Source: Hyphomicrobiales bacterium (lineage in GTDB: Bacteria > Pseudomonadota > Alphaproteobacteria > Rhizobiales > Devosiaceae). From it: a stretch of 64,000 nucleotides of DNA. A program made the position numbers and the translations under genes. A model generated the notes under the pieces. The model was not told the origin of the DNA and did not search any database. It saw nothing but the letters and a program-made list of their open reading frames with translations. The stretch covers positions 62,001 through 126,000 of the forward strand of contig JAIYDI010000014.1 of NCBI GenBank assembly GCA_027487555.1, in the 5' to 3' direction. Shown in pieces: positions 1-6,384 of the stretch. Within the stretch, counting starts at the first letter, position 1, and every line of letters starts with the position of its first letter.

Positions 1-338
1 GACTGATCGACCAATCGGAACTGCAGGTAAAGGCCGGCTCGCAACTGGTAGGCGACGCGACACGGAAGCTTGAGCAGATCGTCGCCTCGGTGCGCGAGAA
101 CTCGACCCTGATGCGCGAAATCGCCGCCGCCTCGGGCAGCCAGACCTCGGCCATCCAGGAAATCACCGTCGCTGTCCGTCAGATGGACGAAATGACCCAG
201 CATAATGCCGCGCTGGTGGAACAGACCAATGCGGCCATCGAACAGACCGAGGCGCAGGCCCAGGAACTCGACATGATCGTCGATGTGTTCGAGACCTCGT
301 CGGTTGCGAACCCGCGTCAGCTGCGCCGGCGCGCCTGA
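1..338 (+). CDS. Methyl-accepting chemotaxis protein, C-terminal fragment
   Basis: The gene enters from the left edge; the reading frame starts at base 3 and about 111 C-terminal residues are visible. They form the end of an MCP signalling coiled coil, with the segments ASGSQTSAIQEITVAV and MTQHNAALVEQTNAA typical of the membrane-distal methylation helix of soluble or membrane chemoreceptors, ending in an arginine-rich tail. The role would be relaying ligand or redox signals to CheA/CheW. The sensor domain lies outside the window, so the ligand cannot be judged. A strong terminator follows, so it is not co-transcribed with the phage-like genes downstream. Confidence 0.9.
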   Translation, partial: LIDQSELQVKAGSQLVGDATRKLEQIVASVRENSTLMREIAAASGSQTSAIQEITVAVRQMDEMTQHNAALVEQTNAAIEQTEAQAQELDMIVDVFETSSVANPRQLRRRA

Positions 339-368
339 CCCCCTTACTTTACACCTCCTCCCCCCGAC

Positions 369-400
369 AGGCGCCGCGAACCACTTGCGGCGCCTTTTTC
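369..400 (+). terminator. Rho-independent terminator after the MCP gene
   Basis: A perfect 8-bp stem (GGCGCCGC at 370-377 with GCGGCGCC at 387-394), a 9-nt loop and a run of five T directly after it. It lies about 30 nt past the MCP stop codon and insulates the phage-like operon from upstream transcription. Confidence 0.85.
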
Positions 401-544
401 TTGGGGTGAGATTTCCCGGCCCAATCTTATCCCCGCGTGACGGGGCTGTGCTATAGATTGGGTATGGTCGAGAAATTGGGTCCCGGCGGCGGTGCCGCGG
501 TTCTCCGAGGGCCATGCAATTCAATCATATTTGACGGAGGGCAC

Positions 545-970
545 ATGCCCATCGACGCAGCTGAGCTCCAGCAGCGCGAGATCGCGCGCGACCACTACGA
601 GCGTTCGGACCTGACGCTGGCACAGATTGCCCGGACATCCGGCCTGTCTGGTGGCGCCATCCGCGAGCTGGCGGAAAACAACCGCTGGAGCAACGAAGAC
701 CGCGAGGACCCGCAGTTCGATACGCGGCTGCTGCTCACCCGGCTGTTTGAGGCGATGGAGGGAGAGATCATGAGACTGGAGGCGCGCATGCGCGACGACG
801 AGAAGACGAGCGAGATCGCCACGCTGGGGCGTCTCGCGCAGGTGATGGACAAGCTGCTCGCCCTCGACGGCTCGCTGGCAGAGCGCAAGGGGCCGACACG
901 CGAGAGCGTCGAAATGATCGAACTGCGCCAGCGCATCGTGCGCCGCATGAAGGAGCTGGAGGTGAAGTGA
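545..970 (+). CDS. GTA small terminase-like HTH protein (g1 position)
   Basis: 141 residues. The ATG at 545 has GGAGGG just upstream and is preferred over an in-frame GTG at 437. An N-terminal helix-turn-helix (about residues 18-45, around LTLAQIARTSGLSGGAIREL) is followed by charged helices, the layout of a DNA-recognising small terminase subunit. The stop overlaps the start of the large terminase gene (GTGA), so translation is probably coupled. The family assignment rests on position and the HTH; the protein could also be an HTH protein unrelated to phage TerS. A possible -10 (TATAGAT, 452-458) lies upstream, but no convincing -35 was found. Confidence 0.7.
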   Translation: MPIDAAELQQREIARDHYERSDLTLAQIARTSGLSGGAIRELAENNRWSNEDREDPQFDTRLLLTRLFEAMEGEIMRLEARMRDDEKTSEIATLGRLAQVMDKLLALDGSLAERKGPTRESVEMIELRQRIVRRMKELEVK

Positions 971-2226
971 CAGGGCGTCGCCTCTCCGAACTCACCGTCC
1001 AGACACTCGTCGAGCAGATCAAGCCCCACGAAGTCGAAAAACTCGCGTTCGACTGGGAGACCTTCGGCCGCGATGCGCAGAAGCCACCCAAGGGCGATTG
1101 GCTCACCTGGCTGCTGATCGGCGGGCGCGGTTCAGGCAAGACACGGGCCGGGGCCGAATGGGTGCGCAGCCTCGCGGCCAACGGCGTGAGCCCGATAGCG
1201 CTGGTGGGCGAGACGATCATCGAGGCCAAGGCCGTGATGATCCACGGCCCATCCGGGATATTGAAGGTGACGCCGCGCAAGGACCAACCGCTGGTGAAGG
1301 GCCACATGCTGTTCTGGAAGAACGGCGTGGAGGCGCAGGTGCTGGGCGCCGCGGACCCCGAGCGGTTCCGCGGGCCGCAATTCGCCGCCGCGTGGTGCGA
1401 CGAGCTGGGCAAGTGGACGCGCGCCGAAGAGAGCTGGGACAACCTCATGCTCTCGATGCGGCTGGGGAAGCATCCACGCACGCTGGTGACGACGACGCCG
1501 CGCCCGACGCGGCTGATGCGTCGGCTGCTCGCCGACAAGGCGGCGGCCGTAACCCGCATGGCCACCAAGGAGAATGGCGAGCTGGCGCGGAGCTTCCTCG
1601 AGGCGATCATCGCGCGCTACGAGGGCACGGTGCTCGGCCGGCAGGAACTCGACGGCGAACTGATCGACGACAAGCCCGACGCGTTGTGGAACCGGCGGAG
1701 CTTCATTCCGCATGATGGCACCGAGGCCGAGCGGATCGTGGTGGCGCTCGACCCGCCCGCGACGGCGGGGCGGACATCGGATGCCGCGGGGATCGTGGTG
1801 GCGGGCCGGATCGGCGACAGCGCAGTGGTGCTGGCGGACATGACGTTCGCGCCGGCGCCGCCACTCGCCTGGGCAGAGCGCGCGGTGGCGGCCTATCGCG
1901 AGTTTTCGGCCGATTGCATCATCGCCGAGGTGAACCAGGGCGGCGACATGGTGTCGACGGTGCTGCGGCAGGTGGACCCGGACGTGCCGGTGCGGGCGGC
2001 GCGGGCAAAACGCGGCAAGTGGCTGAGGGCCGAACCGGTGGCGGCGCTCTATGCGCGGCGGCGGGTGAGGCACGCGGAAGGGCTGACCGCGCTCGAGGAC
2101 GAGATGTGCGCGTTCGGCGCCGATGGGCTCGCGGATGGGCATTCACCGGACCGGGTGGATGCGCTGGTCTGGGCGCTGACGGAGTTGTTGCTCGGGGACG
2201 CGGAGCCGCGGATCAGGTGGGCGTAG
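967..2226 (+). CDS. terL: GTA large terminase (g2)
   Basis: 419 residues. ATP-driven motor and nuclease that loads DNA into GTA heads. Walker A is GGRGSGKT at residues 52-59 and Walker B is the AAWCDE segment near 140-146. The C-terminal half begins with IVVALDPPATAG, matching the RNase H-like nuclease domain with its acidic residues. The start is a GTG overlapping the upstream stop codon. The last 14 nt overlap the end of the convergent vapC gene. A second copy of its final 32 nt (2946-2977) lies between the two toxin modules. Confidence 0.93.
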   Translation: MTGRRLSELTVQTLVEQIKPHEVEKLAFDWETFGRDAQKPPKGDWLTWLLIGGRGSGKTRAGAEWVRSLAANGVSPIALVGETIIEAKAVMIHGPSGILKVTPRKDQPLVKGHMLFWKNGVEAQVLGAADPERFRGPQFAAAWCDELGKWTRAEESWDNLMLSMRLGKHPRTLVTTTPRPTRLMRRLLADKAAAVTRMATKENGELARSFLEAIIARYEGTVLGRQELDGELIDDKPDALWNRRSFIPHDGTEAERIVVALDPPATAGRTSDAAGIVVAGRIGDSAVVLADMTFAPAPPLAWAERAVAAYREFSADCIIAEVNQGGDMVSTVLRQVDPDVPVRAARAKRGKWLRAEPVAALYARRRVRHAEGLTALEDEMCAFGADGLADGHSPDRVDALVWALTELLLGDAEPRIRWA

Positions 2227-2254
2227 GGTCCCAGGGGTTGAGGAGGGGGATGCC
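2195..2254. repeat. terL 3' end / vapC 3' end border, copy 1
   Basis: This 60-nt segment is identical to 2946-3005 (offset 751). It covers the last 32 nt of terL including its stop and, on the other strand, the shared C-terminal codons of the PIN toxin. It is the native copy, in place at the end of terL. Identity stops sharply inside the toxin genes. Confidence 0.95.
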
Positions 2255-2635
2255 CATGCCTTCGAAGTCCGCAGTGTTGCGAGTGACAAGCACCAGATCA
2301 TTCGCGACAGCCGTGGCGCCTATCAGAAGATCGGCACTTGGAAAGGTCCTCTGCCGCTTCAGATAGGCTGCGGACCGCGCGACTGCGATATCGACCGGCA
2401 AGATCGCCTGACTGAACCTTTCTTCGACAACCCGGTCGATCCACTCCCGGATCCAGTGAGCATGATCTGCCCCTTGAGCGGCGGCCTTCAGGTAGCCCCA
2501 CTCCAGCTCCAGGATCGTAATCGCCGAAATGGCCATGGCGACATCCGCGTTGGTGCGGTGCCAGTCGAATAGCGTCTGCCGCTCTGGGCGGAAGCGACGT
2601 AGGTCAGAAACGACATTCGTATCGAGAAGATACAT
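2213..2635 (-). CDS. vapC: PIN-domain toxin (VapC family), module 1
   Basis: 140 residues, the usual VapC length. PIN-fold acidic residues are visible: Asp5 in the LLDTNVVSD start, Glu43, Asp102 in SADLLIGATA and Asp123 in TRNTADFEG. The family are Mg-dependent ribonucleases cutting tRNA or rRNA. The start codon overlaps the stop of the small upstream ORF, the usual antitoxin-toxin coupling, and the 3' end overlaps the terL 3' end. It is transcribed against the GTA operon. The C-terminus (GIPLLNPWDPTPT) is identical to that of the second module's toxin, while the rest is strongly diverged. All active-site residues are present, so it is probably functional. Confidence 0.88.
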   Translation of the reverse strand: MYLLDTNVVSDLRRFRPERQTLFDWHRTNADVAMAISAITILELEWGYLKAAAQGADHAHWIREWIDRVVEERFSQAILPVDIAVARSAAYLKRQRTFPSADLLIGATAVANDLVLVTRNTADFEGMGIPLLNPWDPTPT

Positions 2636-2838
2636 CAGGGACGGACGGACACGCCGATATCCGCAGACGGCACTTCGGCCTCATCCACTTGGCGCGGCGG
2701 CAGTTCGATGTCGAAATCCAGCTCAGGGCCGCCACTCTGCAGCAGCGCGCCAAAAGGCACGATGCGCGGTGCGGCGCCAAGCGGTGACTGCCGCTGCGTT
2801 GGCATATCAGGGCCGGAAGACTTCATCGGCGCAACCAT
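2635..2838 (-). CDS. Putative antitoxin of VapC module 1
   Basis: 67 residues, with an AGGAG-like ribosome site before the ATG. It overlaps the vapC start by one base, so the two genes form an operon. The sequence is proline-rich with an acidic C-terminal half (FDIELPPRQVDEAE), which could wrap around the PIN active site, but no ribbon-helix-helix, AbrB or Phd DNA-binding domain is recognisable. The role as antitoxin is inferred only from size, position and coupling. It shares no visible similarity with the antitoxin of module 2. Confidence 0.55.
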   Translation of the reverse strand: MVAPMKSSGPDMPTQRQSPLGAAPRIVPFGALLQSGGPELDFDIELPPRQVDEAEVPSADIGVSVRP

Positions 2839-2865
2839 TTTCTGCTCCTAGCTGATTGCGAGACT

Positions 2866-2948
2866 CTAACACATCGCCCTTTGGGCGCAAAATTCAACGG
2901 GAACCGGAGGCCCTAATGGTCAACTGGCTGAACCGCCTTGCCGGCGGG
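2866..2948. repeat. Portal upstream region and first 11 codons, truncated copy
   Basis: An 83-nt copy of the region upstream of the portal gene plus its first 11 codons (ATG at 2916), 80/83 identical to 3693-3775. At 2946-2949 it joins directly onto a copy of the terL 3' end through the shared triplet GGG. The open frame running through the joint (2856-3107) is a chimera, not a gene. Confidence 0.95.
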
Positions 2949-3005
2949 ACGCGGAGCCGCGGATCAGGTGGGCGTAGGGTCCCAGGGGTTGAGGAGGGGG
3001 ATGCC
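2946..3005. repeat. terL 3' end / vapC 3' end border, copy 2
   Basis: A 60-nt perfect duplicate of 2195-2254. Here the terL fragment (2946-2977, including the TAG) is an orphan with no terL upstream. The vapC part encodes the real C-terminus of the second PIN toxin. Confidence 0.95.
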
Positions 3006-3389
3006 GAGAGGCTCGAAATCGCGCGTGTTGCGCGTGACGAGGGTGAGGCTATGCACGGAGGCGGTGGCGGCGATGAGGGCATCGGCGAGGTCTGTGCCGT
3101 GACTTGACATGTAAAGCCCAGCCATTCGCGCCACAGCCAAGTCGACAACAAACGAGCGGCTCCCGAAATTGGGAAGCACACTGTTGGTGAGCCACTCACG
3201 CAAGACAAAAGTTTCCGGGCGGCGACGCCGCTCGGCCAGCAGCACGCCCTTCTCAATCTCCAGGATCGAGATGACGGAAACCGAGACGGCAGTCAGGTCA
3301 ATAGTTTGCGCCCATGTGCGAAAGGCAAGCGGTGCAAGATCCGGCTGCCGGTACTCGGAGATGACGTTGGTGTCAAAGAGCACCGTCAC
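2964..3389 (-). CDS. vapC: PIN-domain toxin (VapC family), module 2
   Basis: 141 residues, with PIN residues Asp6 (LFDTNVIS), Glu44, Asp103 in LADALIAATA and Asp124 in TRNTRDFEP all present. It overlaps the upstream Phd-type antitoxin gene by 4 nt (ATGA), so the two are translationally coupled. It is clearly homologous to the module 1 toxin but differs through most of its length; only the last 13 residues are identical. It is probably an active ribonuclease held by its antitoxin. It is antisense to the GTA operon and lies between two copies of GTA border sequence. Confidence 0.9.
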   Translation of the reverse strand: MTVLFDTNVISEYRQPDLAPLAFRTWAQTIDLTAVSVSVISILEIEKGVLLAERRRRPETFVLREWLTNSVLPNFGSRSFVVDLAVARMAGLYMSSHGTDLADALIAATASVHSLTLVTRNTRDFEPLGIPLLNPWDPTPT

Positions 3390-3667
3390 TCTTCCCCAAA
3401 GCCCACAGGACGTGGTTGCGAGCGATCCCGCTCAAATTCGTAGCGAAATTTCGCTTCGGGGCGCATGTCCGCCAATGCCGACAACACCGACCCAGGTCGT
3501 GGATGGCGTTCCTGCAGCGCCAGGAACTCCTCATGACTCAGAAGCACAAAGGCGGGCTTGCCGCCCTCGGTAATCAGCACCGGGGCCTCGGCCGCAGCGG
3601 CGGTGGCACGCGCGGTATCCTTGTGCAGTTCCTCGGCAGTAATGGTGGTTTTGGCTTCGAGCGACAT
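3386..3667 (-). CDS. Phd/YefM-type antitoxin of module 2
   Basis: 93 residues from the ATG at 3667, which has GGAGGC upstream; an in-frame start 57 nt further upstream lacks this support. The N-terminal part (ITAEELHKDTARATAAAA, then VLITEGGKPAFVLLSHEEF) is the Phd/YefM fold, which binds DNA and autoregulates. The C-terminal tail would neutralise the toxin. It forms an operon with the downstream PIN toxin. The combination of a Phd antitoxin with a PIN toxin is common. Confidence 0.85.
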   Translation of the reverse strand: MSLEAKTTITAEELHKDTARATAAAAEAPVLITEGGKPAFVLLSHEEFLALQERHPRPGSVLSALADMRPEAKFRYEFERDRSQPRPVGFGEE

Positions 3668-3692
3668 CTGCGCCTCCGCTGAGGTCTTCACC

Positions 3693-3775
3693 CTAACACA
3701 TCGCCCATCGGGCGCAAAATTCAACCGGAACCGGAGGCCCTAATGGTCAACTGGCTGAACCGCCTTGCCGGCGGG
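3693..3775. repeat. Portal upstream region and first 11 codons, functional copy
   Basis: The native copy of the 83-nt border, containing the portal ribosome site (ACCGGAGG) and codons 1-11. It differs from the truncated copy at 2866-2948 at only three positions. Confidence 0.95.
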
Positions 3776-4879
3776 GCGGGCGAACAGAAATCCACTGGCG
3801 CGGTGACGACGCTGGCGCCGCTATCCGGCCCGCACTGGAGCCGCAGGGGCTACCAGAGTCTGGTGCAACTGGGCTTCATGCGCAACCCGGTGGCCTATCG
3901 CGCCATCCGCCTTGTGGCGGAAACTGCGGCGAGCGTGCCGCTGGCAGTGGAGGAGCGGGGCGGCGGTCGGTTGAACAGGCATCCGCTGCTCGACAGGCTG
4001 GCGCGGCCCAATGTCCGGCAATCGGGCGGGGAATGGCTCGAGACGCTGTTCTGTCACCTGTTGACCTCGGGCAATGCCTATGCTCGCGCCAGCCTCGTCG
4101 GCGATGGCGTGGCAGAACTGCAGGTGCTGCGCCCCGACCGCATGCGGGTGCTGCCTGATGCGGTCGGCTACCCGCGGGCCTATGAATATGCGGCGGGCGG
4201 CCGCGCGCTGGAACTGCGCCTCGACACCAAGCCGGTGCCAGAACTGCTGCATCTGGGGCTGTTTCACCCGCTCGACGATCATTACGGCTTTGCGCCCTTG
4301 GAGGCTGCGGCCGAGGCGCTCGATATCCACAACGCGGCGTCGGGCTGGAACAAGGCGCTGCTCGATAACGCCGCGCGACCTTCCGGTGCGCTGATCGCCG
4401 GTGGCGGGCAACCGCTGACCGATACGCAGTTCCGCCGGTTGAAGGGCGAACTCGAAAGCAATTTCCAGGGTGCGCAGAATGCCGGACGGCCGCTGGTTCT
4501 CGATGGCGGGCTCGAGTGGAAGCCGATGGCGCTGACTCCGGCGGAGATGGATTTCCTCGGGCTCAAGGAGGCGGCGGCGCGCGATATCGCGCTCGCCTTC
4601 GGGGTGCCGCCGCAACTGCTCGGCATTCCCGGCGACAACACCTATGCGTCCCTCGCCGAGGCCAACAAGGCGCTGTGGCGCCACACGATCGTGCCGTTGG
4701 TGAAGCGCGTGGTGGACGATCTGAGCTTCTGGCTGTCGCCGGCCTTCGAGGGCGCGCGGCTGGTGCCGGATTTCGAGCATGTGGAGGCGCTGAGCGAAGA
4801 TCGCGCGGCGCTCTGGGCGCGGGTCAGCGCGGCGGATTTCCTCAGTGACGAAGAGAAGCGGGCGATGCTGGGAGTTTAG
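3743..4879 (+). CDS. GTA portal protein (g3), HK97 family
   Basis: 378 residues. Forms the dodecameric ring through which DNA enters the head and to which the tail binds. The family pattern is visible: FMRNPVAYRAIRLVAETAASVPL near residues 47-70, the wing/stem region, and the C-terminal LKEAAARDIALAFGVPPQLLGI with YASLAEANKALWRHTIVPL. It is preceded by CCGGAGG. The 3' end overlaps the convergent DUF2442 gene by 4 nt. Full-length and apparently intact despite the rearranged upstream region. Confidence 0.93.
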   Translation: MVNWLNRLAGGAGEQKSTGAVTTLAPLSGPHWSRRGYQSLVQLGFMRNPVAYRAIRLVAETAASVPLAVEERGGGRLNRHPLLDRLARPNVRQSGGEWLETLFCHLLTSGNAYARASLVGDGVAELQVLRPDRMRVLPDAVGYPRAYEYAAGGRALELRLDTKPVPELLHLGLFHPLDDHYGFAPLEAAAEALDIHNAASGWNKALLDNAARPSGALIAGGGQPLTDTQFRRLKGELESNFQGAQNAGRPLVLDGGLEWKPMALTPAEMDFLGLKEAAARDIALAFGVPPQLLGIPGDNTYASLAEANKALWRHTIVPLVKRVVDDLSFWLSPAFEGARLVPDFEHVEALSEDRAALWARVSAADFLSDEEKRAMLGV

Positions 4880-5139
4880 GCGGCGCGGCGGCGAGCACCA
4901 CGACCGGCGAGAAGGCCGAGCACGGAGATATCCTCGTCAACATCCGGCCAGTGGATGCCCTCGCCGAGGCCGATGAGCCGCCAATTGTCGCGTGCGGCGG
5001 GCGTTGCGTTGCGGAGGCGCGGAAACCACTCAAGTGGCGCCGACAGTTCGCGACCATCATCGAGCGTAACGGTGAGGCGAATGTCGTCCATTCGCACATC
5101 GGTCGCGAGGGGCTCTGTCTCAATCTGCAAAGTGCTCAT
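4876..5139 (-). CDS. DUF2442 protein, second gene of an antisense pair
   Basis: 87 residues. The DUF2442 signature is clear: VTLDDGRELSAPLEWFPRL followed by WRLIGLGEGIHWPDVDEDISV. It overlaps the DUF4160 gene upstream by 20 nt, an arrangement seen in many genomes and often proposed as a toxin-antitoxin pair, though no biochemical role is established to my knowledge. It is convergent with the portal gene, overlapping it by 4 nt. A GGRGARRRAA basic tail ends the protein. Confidence 0.8.
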   Translation of the reverse strand: MSTLQIETEPLATDVRMDDIRLTVTLDDGRELSAPLEWFPRLRNATPAARDNWRLIGLGEGIHWPDVDEDISVLGLLAGRGARRRAA

Positions 5140-5356
5140 GCCAGGCCCTCAGAAACGCACCACAATGGGCTTCTACCATGGAGCGGACAAAGCCCAACTC
5201 ATGGTCGCGAAACCGTTTGGATGATGCCAGTTCCACCGGCTCAAGCCAATACTTCGCAAGCTGATTGCCATGCTCAACATGGATATGCGGTGGCTCGTCG
5301 TTCTCGCGGCTGTAAAAGAAGAACCGATAGCCTTGAAGCAAAAGCACCGTTGGCAT
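5120..5356 (-). CDS. DUF4160 protein, first gene of an antisense pair
   Basis: 78 residues from the ATG at 5356 (GGAG about 9 nt upstream; a GTG at 5362 is too close to that site). The family hallmark is GYRFFFYSRENDEPPHIHVEHG, with the conserved E-PPHIHV core that looks like a metal or catalytic histidine site, followed by a KYWLEPVELASS segment. It is translated ahead of and overlapping the DUF2442 gene. I consider this a putative toxin-antitoxin-like unit; which partner is toxic is unknown. Confidence 0.8.
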   Translation of the reverse strand: MPTVLLLQGYRFFFYSRENDEPPHIHVEHGNQLAKYWLEPVELASSKRFRDHELGFVRSMVEAHCGAFLRAWHEHFAD

Positions 5357-5506
5357 GGGCACTAACTCCGCTGTCCGACGTCAGCGCCACCACTAAAGAC
5401 GAGATATCGCTGATGCGCCAGTGCGGATCAGCCAGCAATCCGCCTGTCCGGGGCGTGGATAGCGTCAGAAGACCGGGCAATACCTGAAATAGAGGGAAAA
5501 CCTCGA

Positions 5507-5695
5507 ATGGACGAGCTGACCAAGACGGTCATTTCGCGCGGCGATCTCGCGCATCTGGCGCTGTTTTTGTGGGCGAGCGCGGCGACGGGGGCTGCCGCTT
5601 TCGCGCTCAGGGAACTGGTGGCGGCGAACCGGCGCTTCGACGCCTTCGTCAAGGAGATCGCAAGCCTCAACCAGCTGTTCCACAAGCGGGAGTAG
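5507..5695 (+). CDS. Small GTA membrane protein between portal and protease
   Basis: 62 residues with one predicted membrane helix (about residues 16-36, LALFLWASAATGAAAFALREL) and a charged C-terminal helix. It is preceded by AGAGGGAAAA. It holds the place of the small ORF (g3.5) often found between portal and protease in GTA clusters. The function is not known to me. Separated from the portal gene by the antisense DUF pair. Confidence 0.7.
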   Translation: MDELTKTVISRGDLAHLALFLWASAATGAAAFALRELVAANRRFDAFVKEIASLNQLFHKRE

Positions 5696-5698
5696 GAG

Positions 5699-5878
5699 AT
5701 GAGCAAAGTGATGGGCAAGCCCCGGCCGAAGGGGCGGGGCGGCCGAAAGTCGACGGGCCGGGACACGATGGGCCGCGAGCCGGACCAGGTGTTTCGCGAG
5801 TTCGCCTGGAACCTCGCGGGTACGCTGGCGAAACCGGCGGGCCGGATTGGCGCCGGGGCCGGGGAGGGCAAGCCCTGA
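5699..5878 (+). CDS. Small basic ORF coupled to the prohead protease
   Basis: 59 residues, ATG 3 nt after the preceding stop; the stop TGA shares its last base with the protease ATG. The N-terminal third is very basic and glycine-rich (KPRPKGRGGRKSTGRD), followed by an amphipathic FREFAWNLAGTLAKPAGRIG. The length, tight spacing on both sides and the overlap suggest a translated gene; no family recognised. It could be a short virion or scaffolding protein, or only a translational relay. Confidence 0.5.
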   Translation: MSKVMGKPRPKGRGGRKSTGRDTMGREPDQVFREFAWNLAGTLAKPAGRIGAGAGEGKP

Positions 5879-6366
5879 TGGCGCCGCTCCCCATCGACGC
5901 CGAAGGGCGGTTCTCGGGCTATGCCAGCGTGTTCGGCATGGCCGATGACGCGGGCGACGTGGTGCAGCCCGGAGCATTTCGCACGTCGCTGAAAAGACGC
6001 GGCGCAAGCGCCATCAAGATGCTGTTCCAGCACGATCCGCGCGAACCGATCGGCACCTGGGAAAGGGTGGCGGAGGATGGCTATGGCTTGTTCGTCACCG
6101 GGCGGCTGGTGGCGGGCGTGCCGCGCGCCGACGCGCTGAAGCGGCTGATCGAACGGCGGGCGGTGGATGGCCTGTCCATCGGCTTTCGCACCGTGAAGGC
6201 GAGCCGCGACGGCCGCAGCGGCCTGAGGCGCATTGCCGAGATCGACCTGTGGGAAATCTCGGTGGTGACTTTCCCGATGCTCGACCCGGCGCGGATCGCC
6301 GGAAGCCCGCCCGCACCCGACCTCAACGCGACGCTGAGCGCCGCGATTGCGCTGATTTCTGCCTGA
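5878..6366 (+). CDS. GTA prohead protease (g4), HK97 family
   Basis: 162 residues, typical of U35 prohead proteases. It processes the capsid protein N-terminus during head maturation. Likely catalytic residues: His52 in LFQHDPREPIGTW and Ser100 in VDGLSIGFR. The start ATG at 5878 has GGGGAGGG upstream; the frame is open further upstream, but that part overlaps other genes and shows no protease features. It lies directly before the capsid gene, as usual. Confidence 0.92.
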   Translation: MAPLPIDAEGRFSGYASVFGMADDAGDVVQPGAFRTSLKRRGASAIKMLFQHDPREPIGTWERVAEDGYGLFVTGRLVAGVPRADALKRLIERRAVDGLSIGFRTVKASRDGRSGLRRIAEIDLWEISVVTFPMLDPARIAGSPPAPDLNATLSAAIALISA

Positions 6367-6384
6367 CGAAATGAAGGTTAAAAG

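Noticed and set aside
2856-3107. Open frame joining the portal start to the terL end
   Set aside because: Chimera across the junction between module 1 and module 2; it is not expected to be a functional protein and has no homology beyond the first 11 portal codons.
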